Origin: Nosocomiicoccus ampullae
Lineage (GTDB): Bacteria; Bacillota; Bacilli; Staphylococcales; Salinicoccaceae
Assembly: GCF_001696685.1 (NCBI RefSeq)
Contig: NZ_MBFG01000002.1
Span: 49,700-113,699 of the forward strand
Direction of reading: 5' to 3'
Length of the DNA: 64,000 bases
The position numbers were made by a program, and so were the translations under genes. The number at the start of each line of letters is the position of its first letter. The first letter of the stretch is position 1. Under the pieces are notes generated by a model. That model searched no databases and was not told where the DNA came from. It saw only the letters and a list, made by a program, of their open reading frames with translations. Positions 1-10,386 of this stretch are shown in pieces.

Positions 1-738
1 AACTCTTCTTGAATCGCCTGCTTTAAACCTTGATGTGAATCTGAAGTAATGAGTTCTGGTTGTGTTAATCCACGATTTTTTTAAGTCACGTAAAAAGTGT
101 CCCCAGTGATTCTTACTCTCAGCATCATCCACTTTAAACCCAAGTACTTCACGATGACCATCTACACCAATACCGAGCGCAATATACACAGCTTTAGAGA
201 CGATTCTATGATTCTCACGTACTTTAATATACATCGCATCTACTGATACATATTTAAATATATTGTGTGTTAATGAACGCTCCGCGAAGTCTTGGATTTC
301 TGGATCTAATCGTTTCATCACGTTAGATACGAATGATTTCGAGACACTTTCTCCGACTAGTTCTTCCACAATTTTAGTGACTTTACGCGTAGACACACCG
401 CTGACTACCATTTCAATCAAAGAAAGCACGAGCGCCTGGTCCTTTCTTTGCCACTTCTCAAATACCTGTGGTGAAAACTCTCCGGAACGTGTTCGTGGGA
501 CTTCGAGTTCAATTTTTCCAACTAACGTTGTGAACCCTCGGCGATAACTGCCATTACGATAGTCTTTTCGACTACCGTTTCTTTCATATGAGCCAATACC
601 CATGTATTCATCTCGTTCTTCTTGCATCACTTGATTTAACACTAAAGTTAGAAGACCCTTAGTCATTTCATTAAGGTTACTTCCAGAGATATCCTCTAGA
701 ATTTTTTTCATATCTACTGTAAAATTAAGTTGAGTCAT
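1..738 (-). pseudogene. IS256-family transposase, frameshifted and cut by the window edge
   Basis: From the ATG at 738 (preceded by AGGGAGA) the translation runs MTQLNFTVDMKKILED, then YMGIGSYERNGSRKDYRNG and DAMYIKVREN, which contains the first catalytic Asp of mutator-type DDE transposases. Reading stays in frame to the run of seven T at 76-82 (A on the coding strand). There HWGHFLRDLKN should continue as RGLTQPELI, but one extra base throws it out of frame; removing one A restores the expected sequence. The copy is therefore probably inactive unless the run is a sequencing error. The C-terminal part, including the catalytic Glu, lies outside the window. Confidence 0.85.
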
Positions 739-836
739 TTGTATTCTCTCCCTGTTAATTTTTGTTGGTAACTGAATTATAACAGAGAATACGATGGCTC
801 TTTTTTTCTATTTTACACAATTATATGGACGTAACT
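1..836 (-). mobile_element. IS256-family insertion sequence, end fragment running off the window
   Basis: The element is identified by its mutator-type transposase (1-738) and by an end at about 811-836 whose bases, TTTTACACAATTATATGGAC, resemble the outer end of IS256. Only this end is inside the window, so target duplication and the far end cannot be checked. The end abuts a palindromic repeat element at 834, whose first box has lost its first two bases, so the IS appears to have inserted into that element. The boundary is good to a few bases only. Confidence 0.75.
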
Positions 837-986
837 TAGATATCTGGATTTATTTAACAAATTTCATTCGCGTGACCCGATTTTTGTTAATTATAATTTT
901 TTATCTAACATATTTCGGGTATCTCATCTTGTTTTTGTTAATTATCCGGAGATATCTAACAGATTCAGCAAAAATCTGTTAAATAA
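834..986. repeat. Palindromic repeat element, copy A (IS-truncated)
   Basis: Three 26-bp boxes lie at 834-859 (first two bases lost to the IS), 885-910 and 936-961. The last two are complete TGTTA-N16-TAACA palindromes, and the spacers are exactly 25 bp. A 15-bp spacer then leads to a terminal half-box, TGTTAAATAA, at 977-986. Copies B to G elsewhere in the window have the same architecture. No gene is credible here: the short plus-strand frame over 794-982 is an artefact of the repeat and the IS end. Confidence 0.85.
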
Positions 987-1096
987 ACGGCATTGCTACG
1001 CACCAGCGCCCCGCCAACAATCCAATTGCTGAACAAAAACCTGCGCTTTACCTCGCGATTGACAATCCCATTAAACTTTACCGCCTGTCGCAATTA

Positions 1097-1270
1097 AAAA
1101 CACCTCTGCCCTAATACGGACAGAGGTGCGTTGCACGGTTCCACTCTGATTTTTATCTTTTATTCACTTTAAAATTTATGCATTTCTTTAAATAATAGTG
1201 TTGCCTTCGCACCGACCAGGCAATCTCTGTTTTCACGTTATTTAAATACTGATAACAACAAGTGAATTAT
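1097..1270 (-). promoter_or_regulatory. T-box leader, probably tRNA-Cys responsive, separated from its target
   Basis: On the minus strand the T-box core AGAGTGGAACCGTGC (about 1132-1146) is followed by a strong terminator stem, CACCTCTGTC with GCAGAGGTG and a T run (1097-1128). The side pairing with the T-box (antiterminator) is also visible. Upstream, a TTGCC/GGCAA stem and a GAAATGCATAAA stretch could form stem I with a TGC (Cys) specifier. In relatives, gltX is followed by a Cys T-box and cysE-cysS, which fits this position. Here the next DNA downstream is repeat element A and the IS256 element, not cysE. The T-box itself is clear; the specifier assignment is inference. Confidence 0.8.
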
Positions 1271-1296
1271 ATAACGATTTTTAGTTGTTTTCAATC

Positions 1297-2757
1297 TTAA
1301 AGACTTTGAATGACGTTTTCAATGCGTGCGAGTACTGTCTCTTTACCGAGGAGTTCTAATGCGTTTGGTAATTCTGGTCCTCTCGTTTCGCCTGTTGTCG
1401 CTACGCGAATTGGCATGAATAAGTTTTTACCTTTGATGCCTGTTTCTTTTTGCACTGATTTGATCGCTTTTTTAATGTTGTCTGCTGTGAAATCTTCTAA
1501 GTTTGCGAATGTTGCTTTTAACGCATCCATTAATTCAGGGACTTGTTCACCAGCTAACACTTCTTTTGCCGATTCATCATACGAAACGTCTTCTTTAAAG
1601 AATTGCTCAGATAATTCGACGATTTCAGCTGCGTAACTCATTTGCGGTTGGTATAACTGAACGAGTGATTTTGCCCAATCTAATTCTTCTTCTGAAGCGT
1701 CTTCTTTTACGCGACCTGCTTCAACTAAGAATGGTAATGCAAGCTCAAATACTTTGTCGATATCTTTTTGTTTCATGTACTGGTTGTTTACCCATTCTAA
1801 TTTTACTTTGTCAAAGAATGCTGGTGATTTTGATAAACGTTCTTCTGTAAATAATTCAATGAACTCTTCTTTTGTGAATAGTTCTTCTTCTCCACCTGGT
1901 GTCCATCCGAGTAAAGCGATGAAGTTAAATAATGCTTCTGGTAAATAGCCAAGTGCTTCATAGTCTTCGATGAATTGTAAAATACCGCTGTCGCGTTTTG
2001 ATAACTTTTTACGTTCTTCGTTTACGATTAACGTCATATGACCAAATTGTGGTGGCTCTAATCCAAGCGCTTCGTAAACCATTAATTGGCGTGGTGTGTT
2101 TGAAATGTGATCATCTCCACGTAATACGTGTGTGATTGCCATTTCATGGTCATCAATTGCGACGGCAAAGTTGTATGTTGGTGTACCGTCTTTTTTAACG
2201 ATAACCCAGTCACCAATACCGTTTGAGTCAAATGATAGTTCACCTTTCACCATGTCGTTGAACGTGTATGTTTTATCTTTTGGCACACGAATACGAATCG
2301 ACGGCTCTCTACCTTCAGCGATAAATGCTTCTTCTTCTTCTTTTGTTAAGTTCGCGTGTTTACCACTATACATCGGCTGCTTACCGTTTTTAAGTTGTAT
2401 TTCGCGTTCTTCTTCTAACTCTTCTGCTGTCATATAGCAGCGGTATGCTTTGTCTTCAGCGAGTAGCTTTTCGATATATGGTTTATAAATATGATTACGT
2501 TCTGATTGACGGTATGGTCCAAACTCACCACCGACGTCGACTGACTCATCCCAGTCGAGCCCGAGCCATTTTAAATAATTTAACTGTGAAGATTCACCTT
2601 CGTCGACGTGACGTGCTTTATCTGTATCTTCAATACGGATGATGAACTCCCCACCGTAGTGACGTGCGAATAGATAGTTAAATAGTGCACTTCTTGCGTT
2701 ACCGATATGTAGATAACCTGTTGGACTTGGGGCATATCTTACTCTTACTTTACTCAT
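1297..2757 (-). CDS. gltX: Glutamyl-tRNA synthetase
   Basis: This class I aminoacyl-tRNA synthetase charges tRNA-Glu, and in Gram-positives without GlnRS also tRNA-Gln for later amidation. The protein has 486 residues, the usual length. It carries the HIGH-type signature as HIGN at residues 17-20 and a KMSKS-type signature KLSKR near residue 253, with an alpha-helical anticodon-binding C-terminus. Its start overlaps the 3' end of ispF by 8 bp, so it is last in an ispD-ispF-gltX operon. A T-box leader follows it. Confidence 0.97.
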   Translation of the reverse strand: MSKVRVRYAPSPTGYLHIGNARSALFNYLFARHYGGEFIIRIEDTDKARHVDEGESSQLNYLKWLGLDWDESVDVGGEFGPYRQSERNHIYKPYIEKLLAEDKAYRCYMTAEELEEEREIQLKNGKQPMYSGKHANLTKEEEEAFIAEGREPSIRIRVPKDKTYTFNDMVKGELSFDSNGIGDWVIVKKDGTPTYNFAVAIDDHEMAITHVLRGDDHISNTPRQLMVYEALGLEPPQFGHMTLIVNEERKKLSKRDSGILQFIEDYEALGYLPEALFNFIALLGWTPGGEEELFTKEEFIELFTEERLSKSPAFFDKVKLEWVNNQYMKQKDIDKVFELALPFLVEAGRVKEDASEEELDWAKSLVQLYQPQMSYAAEIVELSEQFFKEDVSYDESAKEVLAGEQVPELMDALKATFANLEDFTADNIKKAIKSVQKETGIKGKNLFMPIRVATTGETRGPELPNALELLGKETVLARIENVIQSL

Positions 2758-3238
2758 TGTTTGCCTTCTTTCTTTTTAATAAAATCACCGCTTCACTCGC
2801 GATACCTTCTTTTCGACCTAATGCGCCGAGTTTTTCATGTGTTGTTGCTTTTACGTTTACGTTGTCGATCGTTGTGTCGAGTAGTCGCGCGACGTTTTGT
2901 CGAATGTCATCGATATACGGACGAAACTTCGGTGCCTCAGCGATAATCACTGCGTCAACATTACCGACCTCGTAACCTTTTTCTGTCATTTTTGACACGA
3001 CTTCACTTAATAATACTTGTGAATCCATGTCTTTATATTTTGGATCATTGTCCGGGAAAAATTTTCCAATATCACCAAGTGCGAGTGCACCTAAAATCGA
3101 GTCTGCAATCGTATGAAGAAGTACGTCTGCGTCACTATGACCGTCTAATCCTTCTTCATGCTCGATTTCAAGACCACCGATAATTAACGGTCGTCCCTTT
3201 TTTAACTGATGAACATCATAACCGTGACCGATTCTCAT
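2750..3238 (-). CDS. ispF: 2-C-methyl-D-erythritol 2,4-cyclodiphosphate synthase
   Basis: IspF converts CDP-ME 2-phosphate to MEcPP in the non-mevalonate isoprenoid pathway and works as a homotrimer. The 162-residue protein starts [12 protein letters not shown], giving metal ligands D8 and H10, with a third at H42 in [12 protein letters not shown]. The conserved [11 protein letters not shown] stretch is also present. It overlaps ispD upstream by 4 bp and gltX downstream by 8 bp. Together with ispD and ispE (42596-43435) it shows use of the MEP pathway, which is notable because Staphylococcus itself uses mevalonate. Confidence 0.96.
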   Translation of the reverse strand: MRIGHGYDVHQLKKGRPLIIGGLEIEHEEGLDGHSDADVLLHTIADSILGALALGDIGKFFPDNDPKYKDMDSQVLLSEVVSKMTEKGYEVGNVDAVIIAEAPKFRPYIDDIRQNVARLLDTTIDNVNVKATTHEKLGALGRKEGIASEAVILLKRKKANNE

Positions 3239-3909
3239 CTTTCTCGACTCCTTAATATCGATTCTCCGAGTACTAAATCTTCTACCGTCGTAATTTTAAT
3301 GTTATTATACGACGAATCTACCATAAAAACATCATGTCCGTACGCCTCGACCATCATCGCGTCATCCGTAACTGCTAAGTCGTTTTCAATCGCGTACTCA
3401 TGTGCATCCATTAATAAATTATAACAAAAAGCTTGTGGCGTGTGCACCTCGAACGTCGTCTCTCGGTTAATTGTTGCCTTAACCTTTCCGTCGATGACTG
3501 TCTTCATCGTGTTTTTTGCTTTGACACCACAAATGACTGCGTTCTTTCCCACGACCGCCGTCTTTAAGCGTGATAAAGTACCCATGTCTAAAAATGGGCG
3601 TGCAGCGTCATGTACAAATACGTAATCCGCATCGACGTGTAAAAGCGCGTTATATATCGAGTGTTGACGCTCTTTACCCCCGAGTACGATGCGTTTTACT
3701 TTTTTGACGTCTTTTAACTCTTCGTTCAATTCTTCGATGTCTTCTTTTCCAATTGCGATAATAATTTCTTTACAGTCTGGATCTTGATTGAATATGTCGA
3801 CAGTTCTACGAATTATCGACTCTCCGTCAATTTCGTATTTTATCTTATTAAAGCCAAGTCCCATACGTTTTCCGATCCCTGCTGCTGGAATCACTGCTGA
3901 ATACTGCAT
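3235..3909 (-). CDS. ispD: 2-C-methyl-D-erythritol 4-phosphate cytidylyltransferase
   Basis: IspD couples MEP to CTP to give CDP-ME, the third step of the MEP pathway. The 224-residue protein has the nucleotide-binding loop [11 protein letters not shown] at residues 7-17 and the [10 protein letters not shown] segment that contributes the metal-binding Asp. Similar cytidylyltransferases act on ribitol phosphate (TarI), but position next to ispF supports IspD. It overlaps the upstream PIN/TRAM gene by one base and ispF by four, consistent with translational coupling. Confidence 0.93.
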   Translation of the reverse strand: MQYSAVIPAAGIGKRMGLGFNKIKYEIDGESIIRRTVDIFNQDPDCKEIIIAIGKEDIEELNEELKDVKKVKRIVLGGKERQHSIYNALLHVDADYVFVHDAARPFLDMGTLSRLKTAVVGKNAVICGVKAKNTMKTVIDGKVKATINRETTFEVHTPQAFCYNLLMDAHEYAIENDLAVTDDAMMVEAYGHDVFMVDSSYNNIKITTVEDLVLGESILRSRER

Positions 3910-4928
3910 TATTTCTCTCCAAGTTTTGTAAATATTATTCTCCCAGAATGGGTTTGAAGTATCGATGTTACTTCAACGAGTACCGTTTCGTTAATAAAAG
4001 ATTCTCCTGAATCTAAAACGACCATCGTGCCGTCGGTTAAGTATCCAACACCTTGGTTGTCTTCTTTACCTGATTTTGTAATTAAAATCTCGAACGTGTC
4101 ACCTTGATGGATGTTTAACTGCACCGCCTCAGTTAATTCGTTCACGTTTAATACTGTCACTTTATGGACTTGTGCTACACGATTTAAATTATAGTCTGTC
4201 GTAATAATTGTGGCATTTTCTTCTTTAGCGAGTTCAATGAGCTGCTGGTCCACATCTAACTTATCGTATTTGACCGTTTTTACTTTAACGGCGTCCGATT
4301 GTTTTTGAAGCGCGTTTAAAATGTCGAGACCGTGTTGTCCTTTATCTCGCTTTAAATGATCGGTAGAATCTGCAATTAATTGTAGTTCGTCTAGCACGAA
4401 TTGCGGAATAATAATTTCGCCTTCTAAAAATCCGCTTTTTAAAACGTCTAACACACGTCCATCGATAATTGCACTCGTATCGAGTAGTTTTTTTGTTAAA
4501 TTTTTAGGTGCTCGGTTAAATAACTCGAGAATCTCTGTCGTCTTTTTTAAGCCGAGTTGATAGCCTAGATAACCGAGGACGACTGCTGAAATTAGTGGAA
4601 TGACTTCACGGACAACAGGTATGTCTAACATGTTCGTTAATAACGTAATAAAAACAGTAAACAATAATCCAAGTAGCATACCAATTGTCGCAAAGAATAT
4701 TTCCGTAATGTTTCTAGATAATAATTTTCGCTCTACTTTCTTTAACCCGCGCACAAAATATGGCATCGTCCAAAATGTTAAAGCTAAAAATAGTACCCCG
4801 CCAATCGCACCATAGAAAAATACGTTGTGGATTGCACTTGGTACTGGAAAGTCTGTCGAATGGAAACACCATATTCCGAGTGTGACTCCGGTAAGAAAGT
4901 AGACGAGTGTTAATAATCCTCTTAACAT
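3909..4928 (-). CDS. yacL: YacL-type membrane PIN-TRAM protein
   Basis: The N-terminal 130 or so residues form about four hydrophobic helices. A PIN nuclease-like domain follows from about residue 147, starting LLDTSAIIDGRVLD with the characteristic acidic residues. A TRAM RNA-binding domain occupies the last 60 residues. The 339-residue length and position beside radA match the YacL family of Firmicutes. PIN domains usually cut RNA, but the substrate of this family is not established. The disA gene found between radA and yacL in Bacillus is absent. It starts 16 bp after radA ends. Confidence 0.9.
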   Translation of the reverse strand: MLRGLLTLVYFLTGVTLGIWCFHSTDFPVPSAIHNVFFYGAIGGVLFLALTFWTMPYFVRGLKKVERKLLSRNITEIFFATIGMLLGLLFTVFITLLTNMLDIPVVREVIPLISAVVLGYLGYQLGLKKTTEILELFNRAPKNLTKKLLDTSAIIDGRVLDVLKSGFLEGEIIIPQFVLDELQLIADSTDHLKRDKGQHGLDILNALQKQSDAVKVKTVKYDKLDVDQQLIELAKEENATIITTDYNLNRVAQVHKVTVLNVNELTEAVQLNIHQGDTFEILITKSGKEDNQGVGYLTDGTMVVLDSGESFINETVLVEVTSILQTHSGRIIFTKLGEK

Positions 4929-4944
4929 TCGTCTTCCTTCCTTT

Positions 4945-6315
4945 CTATTTGTAAATTTCTTTCATTGCATCTTTTAATGTTCTTGCTCCGACTACCTCAA
5001 TATCTACAGGAGCTAGTCCTGCTAAATTTGACGCTGGGATAATCGCTCGGTTAAACCCTAGCTTCGCCGCTTCTTGTAAGCGTTGTTCGATTTTAGTAAC
5101 GCGTCTAATTTCACCTGTTAAACCGACTTCTCCGATGAAACACGTATCGCCTCGTACACTTATATTTTTAAAGCTCGAAGCGATTGCCATAATCACAGCA
5201 AGGTCAACCGCTGGCTCATCGAGTTTAACGCCACCCGCGACTTTTATATACGCGTCGTGTTGCTGCATGAGTAGCCCTTCAGATTTTTCTAATACTGCCA
5301 TGAGTAGTGATAATCTATTGTGGTCGATTCCTGTAGCCATACGTCTTGGATTATGGAAATGCGTTGGCGTGACGAGTGCTTGTATTTCAACGAGCATCGC
5401 GCGTGTCCCTTCCATCGTCGCAACAATCGCAGATCCTGGCGTATTTTTAGAGCGTTCTTCTAAGAAGATTTCAGATGGATTTAAGACTTCTTTTAGACCA
5501 TCGTACTTCATCTCAAAAATACCCATTTCGTTTGTCGATCCAAATCTGTTTTTTACTGCGCGTAAAATTCTAAACGTGTGATGTTGGTCACCTTCAAAGT
5601 ATAAGACGGTATCTACCATATGTTCGAGTAAACGCGGTCCTGCAATCTGCCCGTCTTTAGTAACGTGTCCGACGATAAACGTCGCGATGTTTTGCCCTTT
5701 TGCGATATTCATAATTGACTGTGTACATTCACGTACTTGAGACACACTTCCTGGTGCACTTGTAATATCTGGATGAAATACTGTTTGAATGGAGTCAATA
5801 ATTAAAAAGTCTGGATTTAATTTATTGATCTCGTCGTGGATATAAAATAAATTCGTTTCTGCGTATACGTTTAAATTCGACGCATCTGTCGTAATTCGGT
5901 CTGCACGCATTTTAATTTGTTCCAGAGATTCCTCACCTGAGACGTATAGAACGTCGTAATCTTCCGCAAGAGTGAGTGCCGTTTGAAGTAAAATCGTCGA
6001 CTTTCCAATCCCTGGATCTCCCCCGATTAAAATAAGAGAACCATCGACAATCCCACCACCAAGTACTCTGTCAAACTCGCCACTTTTCGTTTTTGTACGC
6101 GATGACTCTTTTTTCGTCACACGTGATAACTGGGTCGCACGTGTTTTTTCATCGGTCACTTTACCGAGTGTGCCGCGTCCAGATGCTTTCGTTTCTTTAT
6201 GTACAAGCGACTCTTCCATTTGGTTCCATGCCCCACAGTTTGGACATCGACCGTACCATTTTGGAGATTCGAATCCGCATGCTAAACATTCAAATACTGT
6301 TTTTGTTTTTGCCAT
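4945..6315 (-). CDS. radA: DNA repair protein RadA
   Basis: RadA is a RecA-like helicase that promotes branch migration during recombinational repair. In order, the 456-residue protein has a four-Cys zinc finger (C10, C13, C24, C27), a Walker A loop [10 protein letters not shown] at about 98-107, the RadA-specific KNRFGS motif near residue 255, and a Lon-protease-like C-terminal domain without a catalytic dyad. It lies downstream of clpC with a terminator between them, so it is probably transcribed from its own promoter in the 130-bp gap. Confidence 0.96.
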   Translation of the reverse strand: MAKTKTVFECLACGFESPKWYGRCPNCGAWNQMEESLVHKETKASGRGTLGKVTDEKTRATQLSRVTKKESSRTKTKSGEFDRVLGGGIVDGSLILIGGDPGIGKSTILLQTALTLAEDYDVLYVSGEESLEQIKMRADRITTDASNLNVYAETNLFYIHDEINKLNPDFLIIDSIQTVFHPDITSAPGSVSQVRECTQSIMNIAKGQNIATFIVGHVTKDGQIAGPRLLEHMVDTVLYFEGDQHHTFRILRAVKNRFGSTNEMGIFEMKYDGLKEVLNPSEIFLEERSKNTPGSAIVATMEGTRAMLVEIQALVTPTHFHNPRRMATGIDHNRLSLLMAVLEKSEGLLMQQHDAYIKVAGGVKLDEPAVDLAVIMAIASSFKNISVRGDTCFIGEVGLTGEIRRVTKIEQRLQEAAKLGFNRAIIPASNLAGLAPVDIEVVGARTLKDAMKEIYK

Positions 6316-6396
6316 TTGTAAACGTTAACCTCCTCGGTTTAATTACTCACTATTATATAATTTTCTAAACAATTATGAAAGTACCGTACATATGAT

Positions 6397-6434
6397 ATAA
6401 AAGGGTTTAGAGCATTATAACAAGCTCTAAACCC
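6397..6434 (-). terminator. Rho-independent terminator of the ctsR-clpC operon
   Basis: The stem GGGTTTAGAGC / GCTCTAAACCC (6403-6413 with 6424-6434, 10-base loop) is followed on the minus strand by TTTTATAT. It lies 11 bp after the clpC stop. Confidence 0.85.
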
Positions 6435-6445
6435 TCGACATCTAT

Positions 6446-8890
6446 TTATGCATTTTCAGTTGTCTTTTCAAGCGATCCTGTGTCGACTTTAAATGCGTCG
6501 TCTTTATAATCGACAGACACCGTTTTACCTACTAAGTCTTGTCCACTTAATATCGCTTCACTTAACGTGTCTTCAATATTCTTTTGAATACTTCTATTTA
6601 ATGGTCGCGCACCAAATTCTTTGTCGTACCCGTCATCGACGAGTGCTTTTACTGCGCTGTCTGTTAATTCAACTTGAATGTCACGGTCTTTTAGACGCGC
6701 ATTTAAGTCTTTAATCATAAGAGAAACGATTTCTTCTAGATGTTCTTTTTCTAAGCTGTGGAATACGATGATATCGTCGACACGGTTTATGAATTCTGGT
6801 CTAAACGTGTTTTTAAGTTCTTTCATCATCGTATTGCGAATTGTTTCGTAGTCTTCTGAAGCTTCTTGAGAGCCGAATCCTACGAATTTGTTGTCTCGTA
6901 ACTCAGTCGCTCCGACGTTAGATGTCATGACGATGACTGTATTTCTAAAGTCGACTGTACGACCTGTTGAATCTGTAAGACGTCCGTCATCTAACACTTG
7001 AAGTAACATATTAAATACGTCTGGGTGTGCTTTTTCAATTTCATCGAATAAGATGAGTGAATATGGTTTTCTACGCACGCGTTCTGTTAATTGACCACCG
7101 TCGTCATATCCAACATATCCTGGAGGTGAACCGACGAGTCTAGAAACGCTATGTTTTTCCATATATTCAGACATATCGATACGAATCATCGCGTCATCTT
7201 CACCGAAAAGTGCTTCAGACAGTGCTTTTGCAAGCTCAGTTTTACCGACACCTGTCGGTCCTAAAAAGATGAAACTACCGATTGGGCGTTCAGGATTTTT
7301 AAGCCCTGCACGTGCACGGCGTACTGCTTTAGAAATTGATTCTACCGCTTCATTTTGACCGATGACTCTGTCGTGTAGAATTTTCTCTAAGTTTAACAGT
7401 CGCTCTGACTCTTCTTCTGCAATTTTTTGCAGTGGAATGCCCGTCATTTTTGAAATGACAAGTTCAATGTCTTCGCGCGTTACTTTTTGTTTGTCTGACG
7501 ATTGCGCGTTCTTCCAGTCGTTTTCTAACTGTTGAAGCTTCTCTTCGATTTTCGTTTGATCATCGCGGTATTTCGCTGCTACTTCAAATTCTTGAGATTG
7601 TACAGCTGCGTTTTTCTCTTGTTTTACTTTTTCTAACTGATCTTCTAAATCTTTTAAATCTGGTGGTGACATATGTGATTTTAAACGCACTTTTGAAGAT
7701 GCTTCATCGATTAAGTCAATTGCTTTATCTGGTAAGAAACGATCTTGAACGTAGCGGTTTGACATAACCGCTGCTGCTTCGAGTGCTTCATCAGTAATTG
7801 TCACACTGTGATGCGCTTCGTAACGGTCACGTAGTCCTTTTAAAATTAAAATAGTGTCCTCAACTGACGGTTCGTCGACCATTACAGGTTGGAAACGACG
7901 TTCGAGTGCTGCGTCTTTTTCGATATATTTACGATATTCTTCTAACGTTGTCGCACCGATGACTTGAACTTCTCCTCTAGATAGAGACGGTTTTAAAATG
8001 TTAGATGCATCTACTGAACCTTCCGCACCACCTGCTCCGATTAACGTATGCATTTCATCGATAAATAAAATTACGTTTCCTGATTTTTTAATTTCATCGA
8101 CGACTTTTTTCATGCGTTCTTCGAATTCACCGCGGTACTTAGTACCTGCAACGACTGTACCCATATCGAGCATCATGACGCGTTTATCTTTTAACGTTGA
8201 CGGTACTTCGTTTTTAACGATTTTTTGCGCAAGTCCTTCCGCGACAGCCGTTTTACCGACTCCAGGCTCACCGATTAGTACCGGATTGTTTTTTGTACGG
8301 CGTGATAACACTTCGATGACTCGTGTAATTTCATCTGATCGACCGATGACTGGATCTAAACGCCCATCTTCTGCTTTTTTAGTTAAGTTTGTCGCAAGGC
8401 CGTCAAGTGTTGGCGTATCTGTTTCAGGTTTTGCTTCTTGTGACTTATACATCTGCGGGTTCCCGAGCATTCGAATGACCATCGCTCGTGCGCGCGTGAT
8501 GTTTAAACCGAGAGAAGATAAAACGCGTGCTGCGATACCTTCACTTTCACGTATTAACCCGAGTAATAAATGCTCTGTTCCAACGAAATTATGGTGTAAT
8601 TTTCGTGCTTCATCCATAGATAATTCGATGACGCGTTTTGCACGCGGTGTGTATTGAAGGCTGACTGGCGTTTCTGTACCCTCTGTCACGAATTTACTAA
8701 TTTCTTTTTCTATTAATGGTTCTGTAATATCAAAAGCTTGTAAAACTTTTGCTGCGATACCTTCTTGTTCTCGCACGAGACCAAGTAGTAAGTGCTCTGT
8801 TCCTATATTTGAATGTTTTAAGCGAATCGCTTCTTCTTGTGCATACGCTAATACGCGTTGTGCACGTTCAGTTAATTTACCAAATAACAT
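6446..8890 (-). CDS. clpC: ATP-dependent Clp protease ATP-binding subunit ClpC
   Basis: ClpC is an AAA+ unfoldase that feeds substrates, including arginine-phosphorylated proteins marked by McsB, to ClpP. The 814-residue protein has two N-terminal Clp repeat motifs (residues 1-145), a first AAA domain with GEPGVGKTA near 207, a UVR-containing middle domain near 420-455, and a second AAA domain with GPTGVGKTE near 543. It is the last gene of the ctsR-mcsA-mcsB-clpC operon, starts 3 bp after mcsB, and is predicted to be repressed by CtsR at 10864-10880. Confidence 0.97.
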   Translation of the reverse strand: MLFGKLTERAQRVLAYAQEEAIRLKHSNIGTEHLLLGLVREQEGIAAKVLQAFDITEPLIEKEISKFVTEGTETPVSLQYTPRAKRVIELSMDEARKLHHNFVGTEHLLLGLIRESEGIAARVLSSLGLNITRARAMVIRMLGNPQMYKSQEAKPETDTPTLDGLATNLTKKAEDGRLDPVIGRSDEITRVIEVLSRRTKNNPVLIGEPGVGKTAVAEGLAQKIVKNEVPSTLKDKRVMMLDMGTVVAGTKYRGEFEERMKKVVDEIKKSGNVILFIDEMHTLIGAGGAEGSVDASNILKPSLSRGEVQVIGATTLEEYRKYIEKDAALERRFQPVMVDEPSVEDTILILKGLRDRYEAHHSVTITDEALEAAAVMSNRYVQDRFLPDKAIDLIDEASSKVRLKSHMSPPDLKDLEDQLEKVKQEKNAAVQSQEFEVAAKYRDDQTKIEEKLQQLENDWKNAQSSDKQKVTREDIELVISKMTGIPLQKIAEEESERLLNLEKILHDRVIGQNEAVESISKAVRRARAGLKNPERPIGSFIFLGPTGVGKTELAKALSEALFGEDDAMIRIDMSEYMEKHSVSRLVGSPPGYVGYDDGGQLTERVRRKPYSLILFDEIEKAHPDVFNMLLQVLDDGRLTDSTGRTVDFRNTVIVMTSNVGATELRDNKFVGFGSQEASEDYETIRNTMMKELKNTFRPEFINRVDDIIVFHSLEKEHLEEIVSLMIKDLNARLKDRDIQVELTDSAVKALVDDGYDKEFGARPLNRSIQKNIEDTLSEAILSGQDLVGKTVSVDYKDDAFKVDTGSLEKTTENA

Positions 8891-8893
8891 AGA

Positions 8894-9910
8894 TTAAATA
8901 CCTCCTAAGCGCCGTTTTAAAATTGTGGCACGCGCTTTATTTTCTGCTGCATCGATATATGCGGGTTCTACCGACTCTATACTTTGACGCACAAATGCAC
9001 GTTGTATTTGATTTAATATCGTTTGAAATTCAAAGTTTTCGATTTCTAAAATTCCCATATCGACGCCATATTTTAAATGACTTAAATGCATTGCTGCTTC
9101 TTCTAATGACATTTGCTCTGCATACTTTAATAATCCATATGATCGAAATACAGTATCTCTCACTGTCAACGCACGATTTTGATAAAACCAATCTCTCATT
9201 CGAGTTTCTTCAAATATAATTTGTTCTTTAATTTCCTCGAGATGATGGATAATCTCTAACTCACTTAAACCTAACGTCACTTGGTTCGAAAGTTGATAAA
9301 CATCTCCAACTGGATGTGTCCCTTCTCCGTATATACCACGAAGCGTGTATCCCATACGCGTGAGGACGTCACGTAGACGTTTAATTCGTTTATTTCTCGT
9401 TAAGGCTGGTAAGTGAAGCATCACAGACGCACGAAGTCCCGTTCCAACATTCGTCGGACACGCCGTCTTATATCCGTACTGACGATCGAATTGATACGTT
9501 AAATCTTTTTCTAGCGCATCGTCAATGTCAGACGCCACCTCATACAGTTCTTCAAGCGAACGTCCGACATTTACAACTTGAATACGAATATGATCCTCTT
9601 CTCCGATCATAATCGACGTCGTTTCATCTTCACTGACAATCAGTGTCACACCACGATTTTTAAACAGTTTACTGATTAAAAACTTTTCGTTCATTAGTTC
9701 TTTTTCGATATCCGTTAACTCATTCATGTGTATGACGTTAAACTCCGGATAGTCTGTTGTAATCGTCTCTATAATCGGTGCGTACTCTTTGTCATCCTTA
9801 ATAAGATGCGGATAATTTAAGCCTTCGACATTACGCGCAAGGCGAATGCGAGACGACATTTCAATCGGTGGATGTGTGCTGTTATTCAGCCAGGGGCTCG
9901 TCTTCACCAT
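8894..9910 (-). CDS. mcsB: Protein arginine kinase McsB
   Basis: McsB phosphorylates arginines on proteins, inactivating CtsR under heat stress and tagging substrates for ClpCP. It has the phosphagen-kinase fold, with SSRIRLARN near the N-terminus and RDTVFRSYGLL in the C-terminal half. I chose the ATG at 9910 because GGAGG lies 8 bp upstream. A GTG two codons earlier is too close to that ribosome site. The gene overlaps the mcsA 3' end by 29 bp, suggesting coupled translation of kinase and activator. Confidence 0.95.
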   Translation of the reverse strand: MVKTSPWLNNSTHPPIEMSSRIRLARNVEGLNYPHLIKDDKEYAPIIETITTDYPEFNVIHMNELTDIEKELMNEKFLISKLFKNRGVTLIVSEDETTSIMIGEEDHIRIQVVNVGRSLEELYEVASDIDDALEKDLTYQFDRQYGYKTACPTNVGTGLRASVMLHLPALTRNKRIKRLRDVLTRMGYTLRGIYGEGTHPVGDVYQLSNQVTLGLSELEIIHHLEEIKEQIIFEETRMRDWFYQNRALTVRDTVFRSYGLLKYAEQMSLEEAAMHLSHLKYGVDMGILEIENFEFQTILNQIQRAFVRQSIESVEPAYIDAAENKARATILKRRLGGI

Positions 9911-10382
9911 TACCACCCTCCTTTAACGCTTTGATTTCATCTCTCACAACTGCAGCTTCTTCAAACGCTTGCGTTTTAATCAATACGTTTAACTTTTCTT
10001 CGAGTCTTTCGATTTTTTCTTCTTGTTTTAAATATAATTCGTACGATTTCGGCACTTTACCGACGTGACGATCTTTTAAATGTTGTACACGGTTAATCAT
10101 CTGGTGAATATCACTTCCAAATGTTTCATAACAGTGTTCACATCCGAATCGACCCATGTCGACGATTGTTTTTAATGTAGATCCACAATGATGACACGTT
10201 CTCATTTCAGATTGTGCGTGTAACATAAAATTATTTAAGTGATTGTGGTCTTGGTCTTCAACGCTTTGATTAAATAATTCATGCGCGCACTCTTGGCATA
10301 AAAATAGTTCGTTTTTATGTTCGTTTTGACTGACCGCCACATGAATCATCGCCTCACGTTTATGACATCTTTCACACCGCAT
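9882..10382 (-). CDS. mcsA: McsA, zinc-binding activator of McsB
   Basis: McsA activates the McsB arginine kinase and helps control CtsR. The 166-residue protein has four CxxC pairs: CERC and CQEC near the N-terminus, CHHC at about 64 and CEHC at about 80. A UVR-type coiled segment (EEKIERLEEKLN onward) follows near the C-terminus. It lies 4 bp after ctsR and overlaps mcsB. Confidence 0.95.
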   Translation of the reverse strand: MRCERCHKREAMIHVAVSQNEHKNELFLCQECAHELFNQSVEDQDHNHLNNFMLHAQSEMRTCHHCGSTLKTIVDMGRFGCEHCYETFGSDIHQMINRVQHLKDRHVGKVPKSYELYLKQEEKIERLEEKLNVLIKTQAFEEAAVVRDEIKALKEGGNGEDEPLAE

Positions 10383-10386
10383 TCAA

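Noticed and set aside
794..982. 62-codon hydrophobic frame over the IS256 end and palindromic element A
   Set aside because: It crosses two unrelated DNA elements, and the hydrophobicity comes from AT-rich repeats.
4928..4945. Possible disA between radA and yacL
   Set aside because: Only 16 bp separate the two genes; disA is absent here, as in staphylococci.
5135..5581. 148-codon plus-strand frame opposite radA
   Set aside because: Antisense shadow; no ribosome site, composition typical of a reversed coding strand.
7998..8657. 219-codon plus-strand frame opposite clpC
   Set aside because: Antisense shadow of a strongly conserved gene, with no ribosome site or family.
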